A stretch of DNA of 33,317 nt from an uncultured Thermoproteales archaeon. GTDB lineage: Archaea > Thermoproteota > Thermoprotei > Thermoproteales > Thermoproteaceae. A program made the position numbers and the translations under genes. The stretch spans positions 1 to 33,317 of the forward strand of contig CALJAK010000013.1 in NCBI GenBank assembly GCA_938027595.1, read 5' to 3'. Each line of letters opens with the position of its first letter. Within the stretch, counting starts at the first letter, position 1. Below are positions 23,101-32,424 of the stretch, piece by piece. The notes beneath the pieces were generated by a model. It saw only the letters and a list, made by a program, of their open reading frames with translations. It made no database searches and had not been told where the DNA came from.

Positions 23101-23724
23101 CTAAAGAGATTTCAACACCACTTCTATCTTACTGCCTAAAGTGGCTTCTGCATATCTACCCTGCCTCAGCGGGCCTGGGTTCACCAACACCGTCTCCCCC
23201 AGGAGGTCAATCCCCCAGTCTTCATGTATATGTCCATGGATGGAGAGCTTCGGCTGCTTGGTCTCAATGTATCTCCTCACGGCGACGCTCCCCACTGGCT
23301 TGACGCGGCCCACTTTGTCTAAATGCCCCCTGGGGGGGTTGTGCACTACCAAAATCTGCGGCGTGGGAGTCAACTGATTCAGCAGACTCTCTATCTCCTC
23401 CTCGCCGAGGCGGAAGAGGTCGTCAAACGGCGTGGGGAGACTACCGCCGACGCCCCCGACTCTGTACTCGCCGAGCTCTACCACCCGCCCGTGTAGGGGA
23501 TGTATATCTCTATCGCTGTATCTCGCCAACTCGGGGGGGTCAGTGTTGCCGGGGACGAAATACACCGGCGCAATTCGCCTCAGCGATTTCAAAACTTCCA
23601 CAGCCGCGTCGAGCCGCCTCTTGTAGGTGTAATCCCCAGCGGCGATCACTGCGTCGTAACCGCCGTCTAACGCTTCTACTTTATCCACCGCGTCGTGTAT
23701 GTCCGCCACAAGCAGCAACCGCAT
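23101..23724 (-). CDS. Calcineurin-like metallophosphoesterase
   Basis: A 207-residue enzyme of the YfcE/MJ0936-like phosphodiesterase group. All metal-site motifs are present: VADIHD (Asp8, His10), AAGDYTY, VPGNTD, VHNPPRGH and the terminal HGHIHE. Substrate unknown; small archaeal members hydrolyse artificial phosphodiesters, and some cleave RNA or cyclic nucleotides. The frame is open to 23736, but ATG 23724 is 23 nt from the centre of the TATA element shared with the radical SAM gene. The TnpB-like gene follows one base after its stop, so translation is coupled. Confidence 0.87.
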   Translation of the reverse strand: MRLLLVADIHDAVDKVEALDGGYDAVIAAGDYTYKRRLDAAVEVLKSLRRIAPVYFVPGNTDPPELARYSDRDIHPLHGRVVELGEYRVGGVGGSLPTPFDDLFRLGEEEIESLLNQLTPTPQILVVHNPPRGHLDKVGRVKPVGSVAVRRYIETKQPKLSIHGHIHEDWGIDLLGETVLVNPGPLRQGRYAEATLGSKIEVVLKSL

Positions 23725-23741
23725 GCCCAACCCCACGGCAT

Positions 23742-23753
23742 AGTTTAAATTCT
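23742..23753. promoter_or_regulatory. shared TATA element, metallophosphoesterase / radical SAM
   Basis: AGTTTAAATTCTTAA contains the symmetric ATTTAAAT-like core TTTAAAT (23744-23750), centred 23 nt from the minus start (23724) and 24 nt from the plus start (23771). Confidence 0.7.
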
Positions 23754-23770
23754 TAACGCGTTGCTAGAGT

Positions 23771-24661
23771 GTGGCCACGTCTGTAGTGAGACTCTTCGAC
23801 CCCTGGAGAAACCCCCTCTGCACCTGTCCCCCAAAGTACGGCCTCAACCCCTACACTGGCTGTGGTCACCACTGTAAGTATTGCTACATCACTTCCTACG
23901 TTAGAGACGGCTTCAACCCCCGGCTGAAGGAAAACCTCTTATCCAGAGTCAAGAGAGACCTCGAGAAAATCCCGAGGGGGTCCACGGTGGCTCTCTCAAA
24001 CTCTTCAGATCCCTACACCCCGCCCGAGGGGCGGCTGGGGGTCACTAGGGAGGTGCTCCGGCTGCTCCTCGAGAGGGGCCACCGGGTTTTGGTAGTCACC
24101 AAATCTCCACTAGTTTTGAGAGATTTAGACATCTTAACTAAACACAGAGATAGGGTGGTGGTGCAGGTGACAATCACAACGCTAGACAGAGAGTTAGCCT
24201 CCGCACTTGAGCCCCACGCGCCTGGGGGTAGAGTTGAGGCAGTGAGGCGGTTGGCCGGGGCCGGCTTGGCGGTTGGAGTGAGGCTAGACCCCATAGTCCC
24301 CCACCTCAACGACGGCGAGATTGACGCAGTGGTGAGAGCCGCAGCCGAGGCTGGCGCGAGGCACGTAGTGGCTAGTGTTTACAAAGCCAAGTGGGATAAC
24401 TTCGCTAGACTCACGGCGGCATTTCCAGAGTTGGCTCCCCTCTGGAGAGACATGTACCTCAAACGCGGCCGGCGTGTGCATGGCCAGTGGTACGCCCCAG
24501 TTGACTACAGGCGGCGGGTTCTCACGACTGCGGCCGAAGCCGCTAGAAGTTGGCGGCTGCAGTTTTCTATATGTAGAGAAGAATTCACTGAGTTGAACAC
24601 CCCCGGCGCTTTTTGCGACGGTAGTCACTTCTTCAATTTTTATAAGTCGACAGTTGGATAA
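23771..24661 (+). CDS. Radical SAM protein (SPL-related, Rv2578c type)
   Basis: A 296-residue radical SAM protein. The cluster motif is Cys31-x3-Cys35-x2-Cys38 (CGHHCKYCYI), preceded by GLNPYTG and followed by SNSSDPYTPPEGRLGVTREV and VVTKSPLVLRD, the pattern of COG1533 proteins related to spore photoproduct lyase. The substrate is not known for this group. Other cysteines (Cys17, Cys19, and two near the C-terminus in FSICREE and GAFCDG) may hold a second cluster. GTG 23771 is leaderless from the element shared with the metallophosphoesterase; the rhomboid gene follows after 3 nt but has its own TATA element. Confidence 0.88.
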   Translation: MATSVVRLFDPWRNPLCTCPPKYGLNPYTGCGHHCKYCYITSYVRDGFNPRLKENLLSRVKRDLEKIPRGSTVALSNSSDPYTPPEGRLGVTREVLRLLLERGHRVLVVTKSPLVLRDLDILTKHRDRVVVQVTITTLDRELASALEPHAPGGRVEAVRRLAGAGLAVGVRLDPIVPHLNDGEIDAVVRAAAEAGARHVVASVYKAKWDNFARLTAAFPELAPLWRDMYLKRGRRVHGQWYAPVDYRRRVLTTAAEAARSWRLQFSICREEFTELNTPGAFCDGSHFFNFYKSTVG

Positions 24662-24664
24662 CAC

Positions 24665-25351
24665 GTGGCTATCCCCATCCGCGACGTGAATCCCACTCGC
24701 ACGTTTCCCATAGTTACTAAATCACTCATTTTTCTAAACATAGCCATATTCATCTACCAACTGATGGACGAGCGGTTTACCCTCCAATACGCGTTTGTGC
24801 CGGCTTTGGCTTTCACTGAGCTGCACAGGTGGGTTACGCACATGTTTCTACATGGCGGTTTGTTGCATTTAGTGGGTAACATGATATATCTCTGGGTCTT
24901 CGGCGACAACGTGGAAGACCGCTATGGACACTTCAGATTTCTAATGTTGTACATAATTTGGGGAGTGGCCGCCGCCTACGCGCACTATATGTACATCGAG
25001 ATTCAAGCGGGGGAGTCGCCACTGGCGAGACAATTGCTCTACACGCCGGCGTTGGGCGCCTCCGGCGCCATCAGTGGAGTGTTGGGGGCGTACTTAGTGT
25101 TGTTTCCAAACGCCAGGATTTTGACTCTAATCTTCTTTTTCGTAATTACCCTAGTGGAGGTGCCGGCTTGGATTTACCTCGGGCTTTGGTTCCTCTTCCA
25201 GCTTTACCACGGCGCTTTGGAGTTCTTCACTGTAGAGAATACGGGCGTGGCGTATTTCGCACACATCGGCGGTTTCGTCGCTGGGGCACTCACTGCGCTA
25301 GCCACCGGGAGGAGACGTACAACTCGTAAATATATATACATTGATGTCTGA
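24665..25351 (+). CDS. Rhomboid family intramembrane serine protease
   Basis: A 228-residue membrane protein with six predicted helices. Rhomboid hallmarks are MFLHGGLLHLVGNMIYLWVF (loop 1/TM2), the catalytic Ser133 in GASGAISG and His200 in FAHIGGFVAG, so the Ser-His dyad is intact. It cuts membrane proteins within or near their helices; targets are unknown. GTG 24665 is 24 nt from the centre of TTTTATAA (24637-24644), giving a leaderless start. The AT-rich codons at its 3' end double as the promoter region of the next gene. Confidence 0.92.
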   Translation: MAIPIRDVNPTRTFPIVTKSLIFLNIAIFIYQLMDERFTLQYAFVPALAFTELHRWVTHMFLHGGLLHLVGNMIYLWVFGDNVEDRYGHFRFLMLYIIWGVAAAYAHYMYIEIQAGESPLARQLLYTPALGASGAISGVLGAYLVLFPNARILTLIFFFVITLVEVPAWIYLGLWFLFQLYHGALEFFTVENTGVAYFAHIGGFVAGALTALATGRRRTTRKYIYIDV

Positions 25352-25368
25352 AATACACAGCCCCAGGC

Positions 25369-25950
25369 GTGGGGCGCCGAGTCGCCGAGTCGGCGTCTGT
25401 GAATCCGCCTCCTCCAAGGGGCGCACATCGCTTACTCGAGTGGGGTGTGATTGAAGTAGTGGCACTACTGGCGGCGTTTTCCATATTGTCCATATTGCAC
25501 ATTCTCTGGCCTTGGCTGAGTGGCCGCGGCGCTGCGTACAGCACGTCTAGAGCTAGAGCTGTGCGGTGGGCGTTTGAGTTAGTGGGGGTTAGGGGGAAAA
25601 GAGTGTACGACCTCGGCTGTGGCTACGGCGTTGTGTTAGCCATTGCCAAATCCATGGGGGCGGAGCCGGTGGGTGTGGAAGTGGACCCACTCCGGTGGTT
25701 GATATGTAAAGCAGTGTGTAGATGTAGAGTGTTGTTTAGGGACATGTTTGAGGTGGATCTCTCAAACGCCGACGTGGTGTACGTTTTCCAATGGCCTTCG
25801 GTGAATGCCAAGCTAGCCGCCAAGTTGGCTAGAGAGTTGAAGCCCACCGCCTACGTGGTGTCTTACATGTGGGAAATGCCACAACTCAAACTAGTGGCTG
25901 AAAACCCCCAACTCAAGGTGTATATCTACCAAAGTATTTATAACGTGTAG
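25369..25950 (+). CDS. Membrane-anchored class I methyltransferase (FAM173/aKMT-like)
   Basis: A 193-residue protein with one hydrophobic helix at about 29-50 (VIEVVALLAAFSILSILHIL) followed by a SAM-binding Rossmann domain: motif I VYDLGCGYGVVLAIAKSMGA, motif II VGVEVDP and a VDLSNADVVYVFQWP segment at motif IV, then LKPTAYVVSY. This order resembles FAM173/ATPSC-KMT and the crenarchaeal protein-lysine methyltransferase aKMT, so a protein-lysine substrate is plausible. The start is uncertain: GTG 25369 is about 36 nt after the TATATATA element at 25330-25338, and GTG 25399 is an alternative that keeps the helix. Confidence 0.68.
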   Translation: MGRRVAESASVNPPPPRGAHRLLEWGVIEVVALLAAFSILSILHILWPWLSGRGAAYSTSRARAVRWAFELVGVRGKRVYDLGCGYGVVLAIAKSMGAEPVGVEVDPLRWLICKAVCRCRVLFRDMFEVDLSNADVVYVFQWPSVNAKLAAKLARELKPTAYVVSYMWEMPQLKLVAENPQLKVYIYQSIYNV

Positions 25951-25961
25951 TATTTCCCCCC

Positions 25962-28763
25962 GTGGAGGAATTTACGCAGTTCTTCAACTCCCTGGCTGAA
26001 AAGTGGCAAGCCAAATGGCGTGAGGCCCGGTTGTACGAACCTACGCCGGGGAGACCCAAGTTTTTCATAACAGCTGCGTATCCCTACCCAAATGGAACTA
26101 TACACATTGGCCACGGCAGGACTTACCTAGTGGCCGACGTGACTGCCCGCTTCTATAGACACATGGGGTACGCGGTGTTGTTCCCAATGGCTTTCCACTA
26201 CACTGGCACCCCCATCTTGACTATTGCCGAGGCTATAGCCGCCGGCGACGAGACAGTGAGGGGAGAGTACATGGAGATATACGGCGTGGCTCCGAGTGAG
26301 ATTGACAAACTGGGGGACCCCCTCTACTTGGCTAGGTACTTCCACGACAAGTCTAAGAAAGCCATGGAGAAGTTTGGGCTGAGTGTCGATTGGAGTAGGG
26401 AATTCACTACCATAGATCCGGAGTACCAGAAATTCATCCAGTGGCAATTTGAAAAACTGCGGGAGAGGGGGCTGATTCTGCGGGGTAAACACCCAGTGGG
26501 TTGGTGTCCGAAACACAACATGCCCGTGGGTGCTCACGACACGAGAGGCGAGAAAGAGCCGGAGGTTGGCCAGTGGACTTTGATATACTTCAACGACGGC
26601 GAGTTTGTCTACCCCACAGCCACTTTGAGACCAGAGACCGTTCTGGGCGTCACTAACCTCTGGATAAATCCAGAGAGCGATTACGTAGTGGCTGAAGTGT
26701 GGGGAATGAGAGTCGTCGTCAGCGAAGACGCAGCGCGCCGCTTGTCTTTCCAGACGGGAGTTAAAGTCTTGGAGCGGGCGAAGGGCGCCCGTTTCGTTGG
26801 GCGCCGGGTCCAGAATCCAATCACTGGCGAGTGGGTCCCCATCTACCAAGCCACTTTCGTGAATCCGCAAGTGGGCACCGGCGTAGTGATGTCTGTGCCA
26901 GCACACGCGCCTTACGATTACGTGGCTCTCCGCGATTTGGGGATAGACACCTACATCCCCCTGATATCTGTAGAGGGTTATGGAGAACACCCAGCGCGGG
27001 AAGTGGTGGAGAAGTTGGGTATCTCCAGCCAGAGAGACCCGGCGCTTGAGGAAGCCACTAGAGAAGTGTACGCCGCTGAGTACGCCAGAGGCGTCATCAA
27101 GCCGGAGGTAGTTGAGAGAGTGGGGCAGCACTTGGGGGAGCCCGCCAAGTCTATGGTGCGGGCGGCGTTCAAGCTGTACTTCGCCGGGAGGTCAGTGAGA
27201 GAGGGCAGAGACTTCATCCAACGTTGGTTGACTGAAGCTGGCCTCGGCGGTGTGATGTACGACGTCATGAACAAGCCGGTGTATTGCAGATGTGGCACTG
27301 AGATAGTGGTGAAGCTGCTGGAAGACCAGTGGTTCATAAACTACGGCGACTCCGCTTGGAAAGAGAAAGTGAAGCAGCTGTTGAGCGAAATCGCCGTGGT
27401 GCCGAGCGAAGCTAAGGCCCAATTCGCAGCTACAATTGACTGGCTAGACAAACGCGCGTGCGCCCGCAGCCGGGGGTTGGGCACCCCACTGCCCTGGGGT
27501 GGGGGGTGGATTGTGGAGAGTCTCAGCGACTCCACTATATACATGGCGTTCTACACTGTGATAAAGAAAATTAGGCAATACGGCATTTCGGCTGACCAAT
27601 TAACTAAAGACTTCTGGGACTACGTCTTCCTGGGGCAAGCGAACCAGGGAGCAACTCCGCCGGAGGTGCTCCACAGCATTAGAGAAGAGTTCGAGACGTG
27701 GTATCCCCTAGACTCTAGAAACTCTGGCAAAGACCTCATACCCAACCACCTCACGTTCTTTCTCTTCAACCACGCGGCTATATTCCCCAGAGAGAAGTGG
27801 CCCAAGGCGATTGTGGCTAACGGCTGGGTGCTGCGGGAGGGGAAGAAGATGTCTAAGTCTGAGCGGAACGTCTTGCCTCTAGACAGAGCTGTGGAGATCT
27901 ACGGAGCCGACCCACTGCGAGCTACGCTGGCGGTCGCCGCGGAGGTGGACCAAGACTTGGATTTCAGAGATGTGGAGGCCAGGCGGAATGCGCAACAGTT
28001 GTTAGCCATATACAACACAGTGCAGAGGTTGACTCACTCGGTGGATAGAGATAGTTGGATAGACCACTGGTTAGTTTCGGAAGTGGGACTCCTCCTCCGG
28101 CGGGCGAGAGAAGCTTACGAGAGAGTGAGAGTGAGGCAGGCGGCTGTGGAGGTGTTGTACAACGCCAAGGCGTTGTTTGACCAATACCTAACCGCGGTGG
28201 AGAGCCCCTCCAAATTAGCTGTGGAGGCGGCCAGGGCGTGGGTAGTGGCTATGGAGCCAGTGGTGCCGCACATTGCGCAAGAACTCTGGACGTTACTCGG
28301 CGGTGGGGGGTTCGTAGCCACAACGCCGTGGGTCGAGCTACCGGTGGACCACTCGGCGCTTTTGGCGAAGAGATATGTAGACATGGTGGTGGAGGACGTG
28401 AAGAACATCCCCACTTTCCACGGCGGCGTGAGGCGCGTGGTTTTGTACGTAAATCCCAACTTCCACTGGGTCAAGGCGGCTCTGGGGGGCGTGAAGTCCG
28501 CCATCGAGGCGGGGGCACCGCCGGCTGTCGCCAAGAGAGTGGCTGAGTTAGTGAAAACTCTCGGCGAGGAGGTTAGGTCGCTCTTGGAGAGAGTGGAGAA
28601 TTTCGACGAGTTTGCCACTTTGCAGTCTTACAAACCGCATTTAGAGAAAACGCTCTCCGCAGCTCTGGAGGTATACAAATTCGACGACGAAGCGGCGCCG
28701 GATTTGGGTGGGAAGAAACGAGTGGCTCTCCCACTGAAGCCCGGCATTTACTTAGAGCGTTGA
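25962..28763 (+). CDS. leuS: Leucyl-tRNA synthetase
   Basis: Class I aminoacyl-tRNA synthetase of archaeal/eukaryotic cytosolic type, 933 aa. HIGH is at residues 48-51 (IHIGHGRTYL) and KMSKS at 629-633 (GKKMSKSERN). The CP1 editing domain is present, with the threonine-rich TLRPETVLGVTNL and the GTGVVMSVPAHAPYDY loop. The anticodon-binding helices and a C-terminal extension complete the protein. GTG 25962 is 23 nt after the centre of TATTTATAA (25935-25943). Its last 16 nt overlap the 3' end of the convergent reverse gyrase gene. Confidence 0.97.
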   Translation: MEEFTQFFNSLAEKWQAKWREARLYEPTPGRPKFFITAAYPYPNGTIHIGHGRTYLVADVTARFYRHMGYAVLFPMAFHYTGTPILTIAEAIAAGDETVRGEYMEIYGVAPSEIDKLGDPLYLARYFHDKSKKAMEKFGLSVDWSREFTTIDPEYQKFIQWQFEKLRERGLILRGKHPVGWCPKHNMPVGAHDTRGEKEPEVGQWTLIYFNDGEFVYPTATLRPETVLGVTNLWINPESDYVVAEVWGMRVVVSEDAARRLSFQTGVKVLERAKGARFVGRRVQNPITGEWVPIYQATFVNPQVGTGVVMSVPAHAPYDYVALRDLGIDTYIPLISVEGYGEHPAREVVEKLGISSQRDPALEEATREVYAAEYARGVIKPEVVERVGQHLGEPAKSMVRAAFKLYFAGRSVREGRDFIQRWLTEAGLGGVMYDVMNKPVYCRCGTEIVVKLLEDQWFINYGDSAWKEKVKQLLSEIAVVPSEAKAQFAATIDWLDKRACARSRGLGTPLPWGGGWIVESLSDSTIYMAFYTVIKKIRQYGISADQLTKDFWDYVFLGQANQGATPPEVLHSIREEFETWYPLDSRNSGKDLIPNHLTFFLFNHAAIFPREKWPKAIVANGWVLREGKKMSKSERNVLPLDRAVEIYGADPLRATLAVAAEVDQDLDFRDVEARRNAQQLLAIYNTVQRLTHSVDRDSWIDHWLVSEVGLLLRRAREAYERVRVRQAAVEVLYNAKALFDQYLTAVESPSKLAVEAARAWVVAMEPVVPHIAQELWTLLGGGGFVATTPWVELPVDHSALLAKRYVDMVVEDVKNIPTFHGGVRRVVLYVNPNFHWVKAALGGVKSAIEAGAPPAVAKRVAELVKTLGEEVRSLLERVENFDEFATLQSYKPHLEKTLSAALEVYKFDDEAAPDLGGKKRVALPLKPGIYLER

Positions 28764-31700
28764 TATACCGTTTCTACAAACTCGCGGAAGAGGTCGCGCA
28801 GTACTTCTTCATATTTGCTCTTGTCTTGCTCAATTTGGTCCATGTACCACTCCACAAGCCGCGTCCTCTCCTCGTCTACCAACGGCTTGAATTCTCTCTC
28901 TAGAAATCTATACACCTCTCTCCCCAACTTGGTGGGTATCATGAGTTTGCTCCTCCCAACGACGTAGACGTAATACCGCCTAGCCAACACTTCCAAAATT
29001 CTGGCGTATGTACTGGGTCTCCCTATCCCCCTCTCTCTCATTAGAGTTAACACGTCTGCTTGCGACAGCGCCCTCCGCACTGTTCTGTGGCGTTTTATCT
29101 CCACGGCGACTTCCCCAGTGGGCAGCGGCGGCTCTACACGCGCCACTTGGTAGATAGACTGAAACCCCAACTCCATCACGTCTATAACTCTCTCCAGTGG
29201 CTGGACAAAACCGTTTATCTCCAGGGCGTATCTACTCACTTTGACGCGGCTGGGGTTCATCTGGCTAGCTATAAACCGCCTGAAAATCAAGTCGTACAGT
29301 CTGTAGTGACTGGGGGTGAGGCGTATGGCCAGCTGGATCACGCCGGCGTTTACAAGCCCCCTCAACTCTTCGACATCTATCGCTCTAGTGGGTCTGATGG
29401 CTTCGTGCGCCCCCTCCTCGCCCCACGGCCTGGGTTTGAAGACCTCCCCCCCGAAAACTTTGGTTATGTACTCTCTAGCCACGGCGACGCCGACGTTTGA
29501 CACTCTAGTGCTGTCTGTACGGTGGTACGTGATGAGTCCACTCTCGAACAAGTCCTGCGCGATGCGCATGGCGAACTCGGCGGACATCCCCAAAACTCTC
29601 ACCGCGTCTCGGAGAAGTTCGTCAGTAGTGTAAGGCGGCGGTGGGTTCACTTCTCTCTCCTCCACGCCGCCGGGGGAAATCCGCAACTTACCTAAACTCT
29701 TCAATTTTTTGAACGCCTCGTCTGGCAGTTGTAACCTGAGCTCCAAGCCGTCTATCTGGAGATCTACCGCATGTTGTCTATTAGCTATAGACTCTTCATA
29801 AGTCTTCACAATCCAACCCAACACTGGCGTTTGTACACGGCCGGCGGACAAATTCTGCCTCTCGTACGTCTGTTGGAGGATTTTGCTAAGTCCAAACCCC
29901 ACCCACCTGTCTTCAACTCTCCTAACTATCTGCGCCTTGACTAACCGGGGGTCTACATACCTGGGGTTAGCCAAGGCGGTTGAGATAGCTCGCTTAGTCA
30001 CTTCGTGGAACTCCACCCGCTTTATGTCAGAGACGTATGGACGCAGACCTAGATATATATCGAAAGCGATTTTCTCACCCTCCGAATCTGGGTCTGTCCC
30101 TATCAACACTGCGTCTACCTCCACCGCCATGTTTCTAATGGCAGACAAAACGTCTAGAGGTTTGCAATCCGGCGGGACGTCCACGTCGTCTACGTACACA
30201 CCATCGCGGCATCTCCAAATTTTGTTGTACACTGGCACAAAAACGTCGCGGTGGTTTAAAACTGCGTAAATCTCCCCGTCGTAATCCCCCAGCTTAAAGC
30301 TGGGGAACCACCGAGACAACGTTTCCCGCTGCTTCTCGTCCACACGCCGGAGTGAAGTGGGTAATTCGAATATGTGCCCAAGGGAGGAGGTGATCATCAA
30401 AACTGCATCGCCCGTAGACACTTCATACACCGGCAGCCCCTCTGTGACGAAGAGACTGGGGCGGCCGAAGAAGTTGGCGATAGTTCTAGCCTTGGTGGGG
30501 GACTCCACCACCATGAGCACAGTCTTCATGAGGTCAATTCTCGCGGCTGTGGCTCTACCCTCCATCACCTCCCTCACTGCCCTCCGGTCTCTATCCACCT
30601 CGGCGAGGATAGACTCCAAATCCACCTCCTCCAACCGCTTGAAGTCGGCTTCGTCAAACCTCAGCCTCAACTCTCGCTTGAGGGCGTTGAAGACTTTCCA
30701 ACTGTCCACCAGCACCACACTCAAACCGCGAGTCAACCCCCCGGCGTATAGTCTAGAAGTCCTACCACTACCCTGTATGTACGTAGTGACGTCCGGCACC
30801 AAGACGTAGAGTTCACCATCGACATAACTCAACTCAATCTCAGTAGAGTTCTCAATGGCGCTCCTCAAGTCCTCCCGCTCGAGGAGTCTCCCAACGAACT
30901 CCACCGCCGACTTCGCCACCTCCGCCGCGTGTTTTTCAAAAGATGTCAACTCCCCTCCCCCGCTGGCTTTCTTGACGGCGTCTAGCACAGCCTGGCCGTG
31001 GGGAGCCAAACGCTTCAATTGACCAATGAGTCTGTCGGCTTTGTACTTATCGTCGCCAGACAGCAGCGGTCTGACGTTATAGAGGAAAGTGAGGTAAGCC
31101 GCTATTGAGAATTCCTCTACTCTAACTCTAAACTTGTACTTGGGCACACCCACGAAAATCACGTACCTAATCACGTGGGGTAGGTCAATGCCTCTGACTA
31201 ACGCAGAACGCGGCGACGCCAAACCCACCAAAGCCATCAACTCGCCTCTCTCAAACTTCTCCAAGACCCCACGCCTCGGCTTGAGGAAGTGGTCACCCAC
31301 CTCCTTGGCTATAGCCATCCCCAATTCTCTATCTTGCACGTATATAATGCCCCCCGGCCCCAATCTCTTGACGAGCTCCGTCGTTTGTCTCACTACGTCT
31401 CTAGCTTCTGTGTACAAATCCACCACGTTCCGCAACCCCTCAGCCCGACCCCCCACGTCGAAGCCGAGAATTTCTCTAAAGAGCATAAGTCTAGTAGTCC
31501 TCCTGGCCTTGGCCAAAGCGCCGGAGGCCATAAACTGCCCCAGTTCCAAACTCTTCACGGATTCTCTCAATTTGTCTCTCGCCTCGTCTAACTTCTTCGC
31601 CAACTGCCCAGCCCCCTCCCAGTCGCCCGCAGCCTCAGCCCGCCTCAGTTGTTTCGCCAAATCTACAGCCTCCAGCGCCAACTTCAGCACTTCGTCCGAC

Positions 31701-32398
31701 ACCCCCAGTAGTTTTAGAATCCTATCCACATTGCGGCTAGTGGCTCTCAAAACGCTATCTACGTCGTCGACAGCCACAAGACTGTACCTGTGCCTAGCCA
31801 ACAACTCAAACCTCCTGGGGAGGAAAGCCGAAGTGACGACAAGAACGTCGAAATTTCCACTCTCCACCGCCTCGAGAGCGGCTTGCCTCTCGCCCTCAGA
31901 CAGTAGAGAGTGGAAAGCCAAAAGCCGCACTTTCAACCCCACTCTCTCGACGTAATTAACCAACCTCTTGTACACTTGCTGCGCAAGTGCCGAAGTTGGA
32001 AAAACTAACAACACCCGGCCCCCCCGCCTGGCTGTGTAGAGAGCGGCAGCTAGTATGAACGTAGTCTTCCCAGAGCCAGTGGGCGCCACTATGGCGAAAC
32101 TCTTCCCCCGCACAAAGCGCCTAGCCCAAAGCCTCTGCGCCCCCCACATCTCGAATCCCACAAGTTTCACAAAGAAAGTGGAGAATTCTCCGTAGTCCCT
32201 TAGATATTTCTTTACCCAAGCCAACTCCCCCAACTTCCCCCTCTTGCTCAAAGTCTTGATTACCCCCCCTAGGGAGACCCCCGCCGGGGGGTCCGGCAGA
32301 CAGTCGGCGCAGGGCAACCCCGCGGCTAATCTATCCGAAGTTATAGCCCCACCGCAGTTGGGGCAGCTATGTAGATACACAACTAGGGGGAAATCCAC
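28748..32398 (-). CDS. rgy: Reverse gyrase
   Basis: ATP-dependent type IA topoisomerase that introduces positive supercoils, the marker protein of hyperthermophiles; about 1216 aa. The N-terminal zinc finger uses Cys12, 15, 30 and 33. The SF2 helicase part has Walker A APTGSGKTT (106-114), VAVDDVDSVLR as DEAD-like motif and SGRTSR as motif VI. The topoisomerase part begins at about 624 with VLMVVESPTKARTIANFFG (Toprim), IGTDPDSEGEKIA, and the DNA-linking Tyr958 in GLITYHRTDSTR. The start is uncertain: TATAAAAAT (32414-32422) is 20 nt before GTG 32398; GTG 32404 (too close) and GTG 32380 are alternatives. The second zinc finger of many reverse gyrases is not evident. Confidence 0.96.
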   Translation of the reverse strand: MDFPLVVYLHSCPNCGGAITSDRLAAGLPCADCLPDPPAGVSLGGVIKTLSKRGKLGELAWVKKYLRDYGEFSTFFVKLVGFEMWGAQRLWARRFVRGKSFAIVAPTGSGKTTFILAAALYTARRGGRVLLVFPTSALAQQVYKRLVNYVERVGLKVRLLAFHSLLSEGERQAALEAVESGNFDVLVVTSAFLPRRFELLARHRYSLVAVDDVDSVLRATSRNVDRILKLLGVSDEVLKLALEAVDLAKQLRRAEAAGDWEGAGQLAKKLDEARDKLRESVKSLELGQFMASGALAKARRTTRLMLFREILGFDVGGRAEGLRNVVDLYTEARDVVRQTTELVKRLGPGGIIYVQDRELGMAIAKEVGDHFLKPRRGVLEKFERGELMALVGLASPRSALVRGIDLPHVIRYVIFVGVPKYKFRVRVEEFSIAAYLTFLYNVRPLLSGDDKYKADRLIGQLKRLAPHGQAVLDAVKKASGGGELTSFEKHAAEVAKSAVEFVGRLLEREDLRSAIENSTEIELSYVDGELYVLVPDVTTYIQGSGRTSRLYAGGLTRGLSVVLVDSWKVFNALKRELRLRFDEADFKRLEEVDLESILAEVDRDRRAVREVMEGRATAARIDLMKTVLMVVESPTKARTIANFFGRPSLFVTEGLPVYEVSTGDAVLMITSSLGHIFELPTSLRRVDEKQRETLSRWFPSFKLGDYDGEIYAVLNHRDVFVPVYNKIWRCRDGVYVDDVDVPPDCKPLDVLSAIRNMAVEVDAVLIGTDPDSEGEKIAFDIYLGLRPYVSDIKRVEFHEVTKRAISTALANPRYVDPRLVKAQIVRRVEDRWVGFGLSKILQQTYERQNLSAGRVQTPVLGWIVKTYEESIANRQHAVDLQIDGLELRLQLPDEAFKKLKSLGKLRISPGGVEEREVNPPPPYTTDELLRDAVRVLGMSAEFAMRIAQDLFESGLITYHRTDSTRVSNVGVAVAREYITKVFGGEVFKPRPWGEEGAHEAIRPTRAIDVEELRGLVNAGVIQLAIRLTPSHYRLYDLIFRRFIASQMNPSRVKVSRYALEINGFVQPLERVIDVMELGFQSIYQVARVEPPLPTGEVAVEIKRHRTVRRALSQADVLTLMRERGIGRPSTYARILEVLARRYYVYVVGRSKLMIPTKLGREVYRFLEREFKPLVDEERTRLVEWYMDQIEQDKSKYEEVLRDLFREFVETVYQRSK

Positions 32399-32424
32399 AC
32401 ACACTTTTTGAAGTATAAAAATGA

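Noticed and set aside
26127-27131. 334-codon open frame antisense to leuS
   Set aside because: It lies entirely opposite a well-supported synthetase, has no recognisable domain and reflects the codon bias of the true gene.
31134-31955. 273-codon open frame opposite reverse gyrase
   Set aside because: The translation is rich in Ser, Thr and Pro, typical of a reverse-strand shadow; the helicase motifs are on the minus strand.
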